DNA from: Abditibacteriota bacterium
Lineage (GTDB): Bacteria; Armatimonadota; UBA5829
NCBI GenBank assembly: GCA_017958015.1
Contig: JAGDDM010000086.1
Span: 1 to 5,652, forward strand
Length of the DNA stretch: 5,652 bases
Direction of reading: 5' to 3'
The position numbers were made by a program, and so were the translations under genes. This document shows positions 4,760-5,652 of this stretch, in pieces (within the stretch, counting starts at the first letter, position 1; every line of letters begins with the position of its first letter). The notes under the pieces were generated by a model, which worked only from the letters and a program-made list of their open reading frames with translations, did not search any database and was not told the origin of the DNA.

Positions 4760-5652
4760 ATGCGGTTCGGAATAGCTGTACAGTCCCACAGAAGCCTCTA
4801 CGGCGCCGTGCTGACGGCGTCGGAGTTGGAGTGCGAGAGCCTTCAGGTTGTTCTCACGGACCCCAACTCCTTCAAACACGACCCCATCGACGAGAAGAAT
4901 CTGGGACTGTTTGCCAAGCACCTCCACAAATTTATCGAGGGCAAAACCATTGTCCACACCCCCTACGGCATGAACCTCGCCACCCCGGACGAGAAGCTGC
5001 GGAACGCCTCCAAGGCATCCCTTTTGGACGCTCTGGAGCGGGCCAGGATAATCGGCATGGACTACGTCATAACCCACATCGGCACCCACAGAGGCGTGCC
5101 GCTGGAGGAGGGCGTTAAGAACGTGCAGAACACCCTGACGGAGGTTATGCGGGAGACGGACTCGCCGGCCACCATCGTTTTGGAACCGGGAGCCGGCGGC
5201 AAGGACTCCGTGGGAGCCACCTTTGACCAGCTGGCCATGATTCTGGACGGCGTTCCGGACATCGTGGGCGGTCTGGGGGTCTGTCTTGACACGGCCCACC
5301 TCTGGGCGGCGGGCTACGAGATGAACTCCAAGGCCGGCACCGCGGCGGTTTTGGACGAGTACGAAAAATATATCGGCTTCGACATGCTGAAAGTTGTGCA
5401 CCTCAACGACACTTTGATGGGTCTGGGGTTCAACAAAGACAGGCACTACGACATAGCCATGGGCAAAATCGGGCCCATGGGATTTAAGGCCTTTATTAAC
5501 AGCAAGCGGATGCCCAAGGATATTCCGGGAATTATCGAAACGCCGCCGGGAGACAGCAAAAGCGACGACAAACGAAACCTGGATATGATAAGAAGTCTTG
5601 TGGTTAAGAAAAAACCGCAGCCGGCGGAAACGAATTTACCCGTACCGGAAGA
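4760..5652 (+). CDS. Endonuclease IV-family (AP endonuclease family 2) TIM-barrel protein, 3' end outside window
   Basis: The frame is open for 297 codons from ATG 4760 to the edge, with no stop seen. ATG follows GGGAG (4749-4753) by 6 nt and lies one base after the preceding TGA. All nine metal ligands of endonuclease IV are present with near-identical spacing to the E. coli protein: His66 (HTPYGMN), His106 (THIGTH), Glu142 (VLEPGAG), Asp177 and His180 (CLDTAHLWAAGY), His214 (VHLNDT), Asp227 and His229 (DRH), and Glu260 (IIETPPGD). The family cuts DNA 5' to abasic sites using three zinc ions. There are deviations: the canonical N-terminal GAHVS is replaced by GIAVQSH, TKN-RQW by TDPNSF (33-38), and LENTAG by LEPGAG. 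After residue 283, where E. coli Nfo ends at about 285, a basic and proline-rich tail (KKKPQPAETNLPVPE) continues out of view. AP endonuclease is the best guess, but a related xylose-isomerase-like barrel with another substrate is possible. Confidence 0.85.
   Translation, partial: MRFGIAVQSHRSLYGAVLTASELECESLQVVLTDPNSFKHDPIDEKNLGLFAKHLHKFIEGKTIVHTPYGMNLATPDEKLRNASKASLLDALERARIIGMDYVITHIGTHRGVPLEEGVKNVQNTLTEVMRETDSPATIVLEPGAGGKDSVGATFDQLAMILDGVPDIVGGLGVCLDTAHLWAAGYEMNSKAGTAAVLDEYEKYIGFDMLKVVHLNDTLMGLGFNKDRHYDIAMGKIGPMGFKAFINSKRMPKDIPGIIETPPGDSKSDDKRNLDMIRSLVVKKKPQPAETNLPVPE

Noticed and set aside
4700..5446. 248-codon open frame on - across the endonuclease IV homologue
   Set aside because: It overlaps two + genes; the + frame carries the complete metal-ligand set, so this is a shadow.

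Overview
This is bacterial chromosomal DNA, moderately GC-rich in the genes and AT-rich between them. Genes have GGAGG-type ribosome binding sites, intrinsic terminators and sigma-70-like promoters. I could not place the lineage: no rRNA or clade-specific marker is present. No phage, transposase or CRISPR genes are visible.

Left part (1-905). The 3' end of a hexapeptide-repeat acetyltransferase gene on + converges on a small unrecognised 119-codon gene on -, and the two share a bidirectional terminator. Upstream of the small gene, on the same strand, lie a tRNA-Gly(UCC) gene with encoded CCA and, between the two, a degraded second tRNA-Gly-like copy. A good promoter sits ahead of the intact tRNA, so tRNA, tRNA-like copy and small gene may form one transcript.

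Middle (872-2116). hisF and hisI form a minus-strand histidine biosynthesis pair overlapping by 8 nt, with a promoter upstream and a probable terminator hairpin downstream. The loop of that hairpin holds the -35 box of the tRNA promoter. The 266-bp gap between hisF and the next gene carries back-to-back promoters, then an imperfect inverted repeat of about 150 bp with internal hairpins and tandem octamers.

Right part (2325-5652). Four tightly packed + genes look like one operon: a ROK-family sugar kinase (probably glucokinase); a membrane-anchored beta-propeller protein with a His-rich tail; an unrecognised acidic 98-residue protein; and a divergent endonuclease IV-family protein that runs off the window. 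The spacings are 1, 9 and 1 nt, so translation is probably coupled. No known pathway links the four products.

I found no clear novel system. The most unusual items are the tRNA-like copy, the inverted-repeat leader, the operon of mismatched genes with two orphan proteins in or near it, and the endonuclease IV homologue with an intact metal site but altered N-terminal loops and an extended tail.
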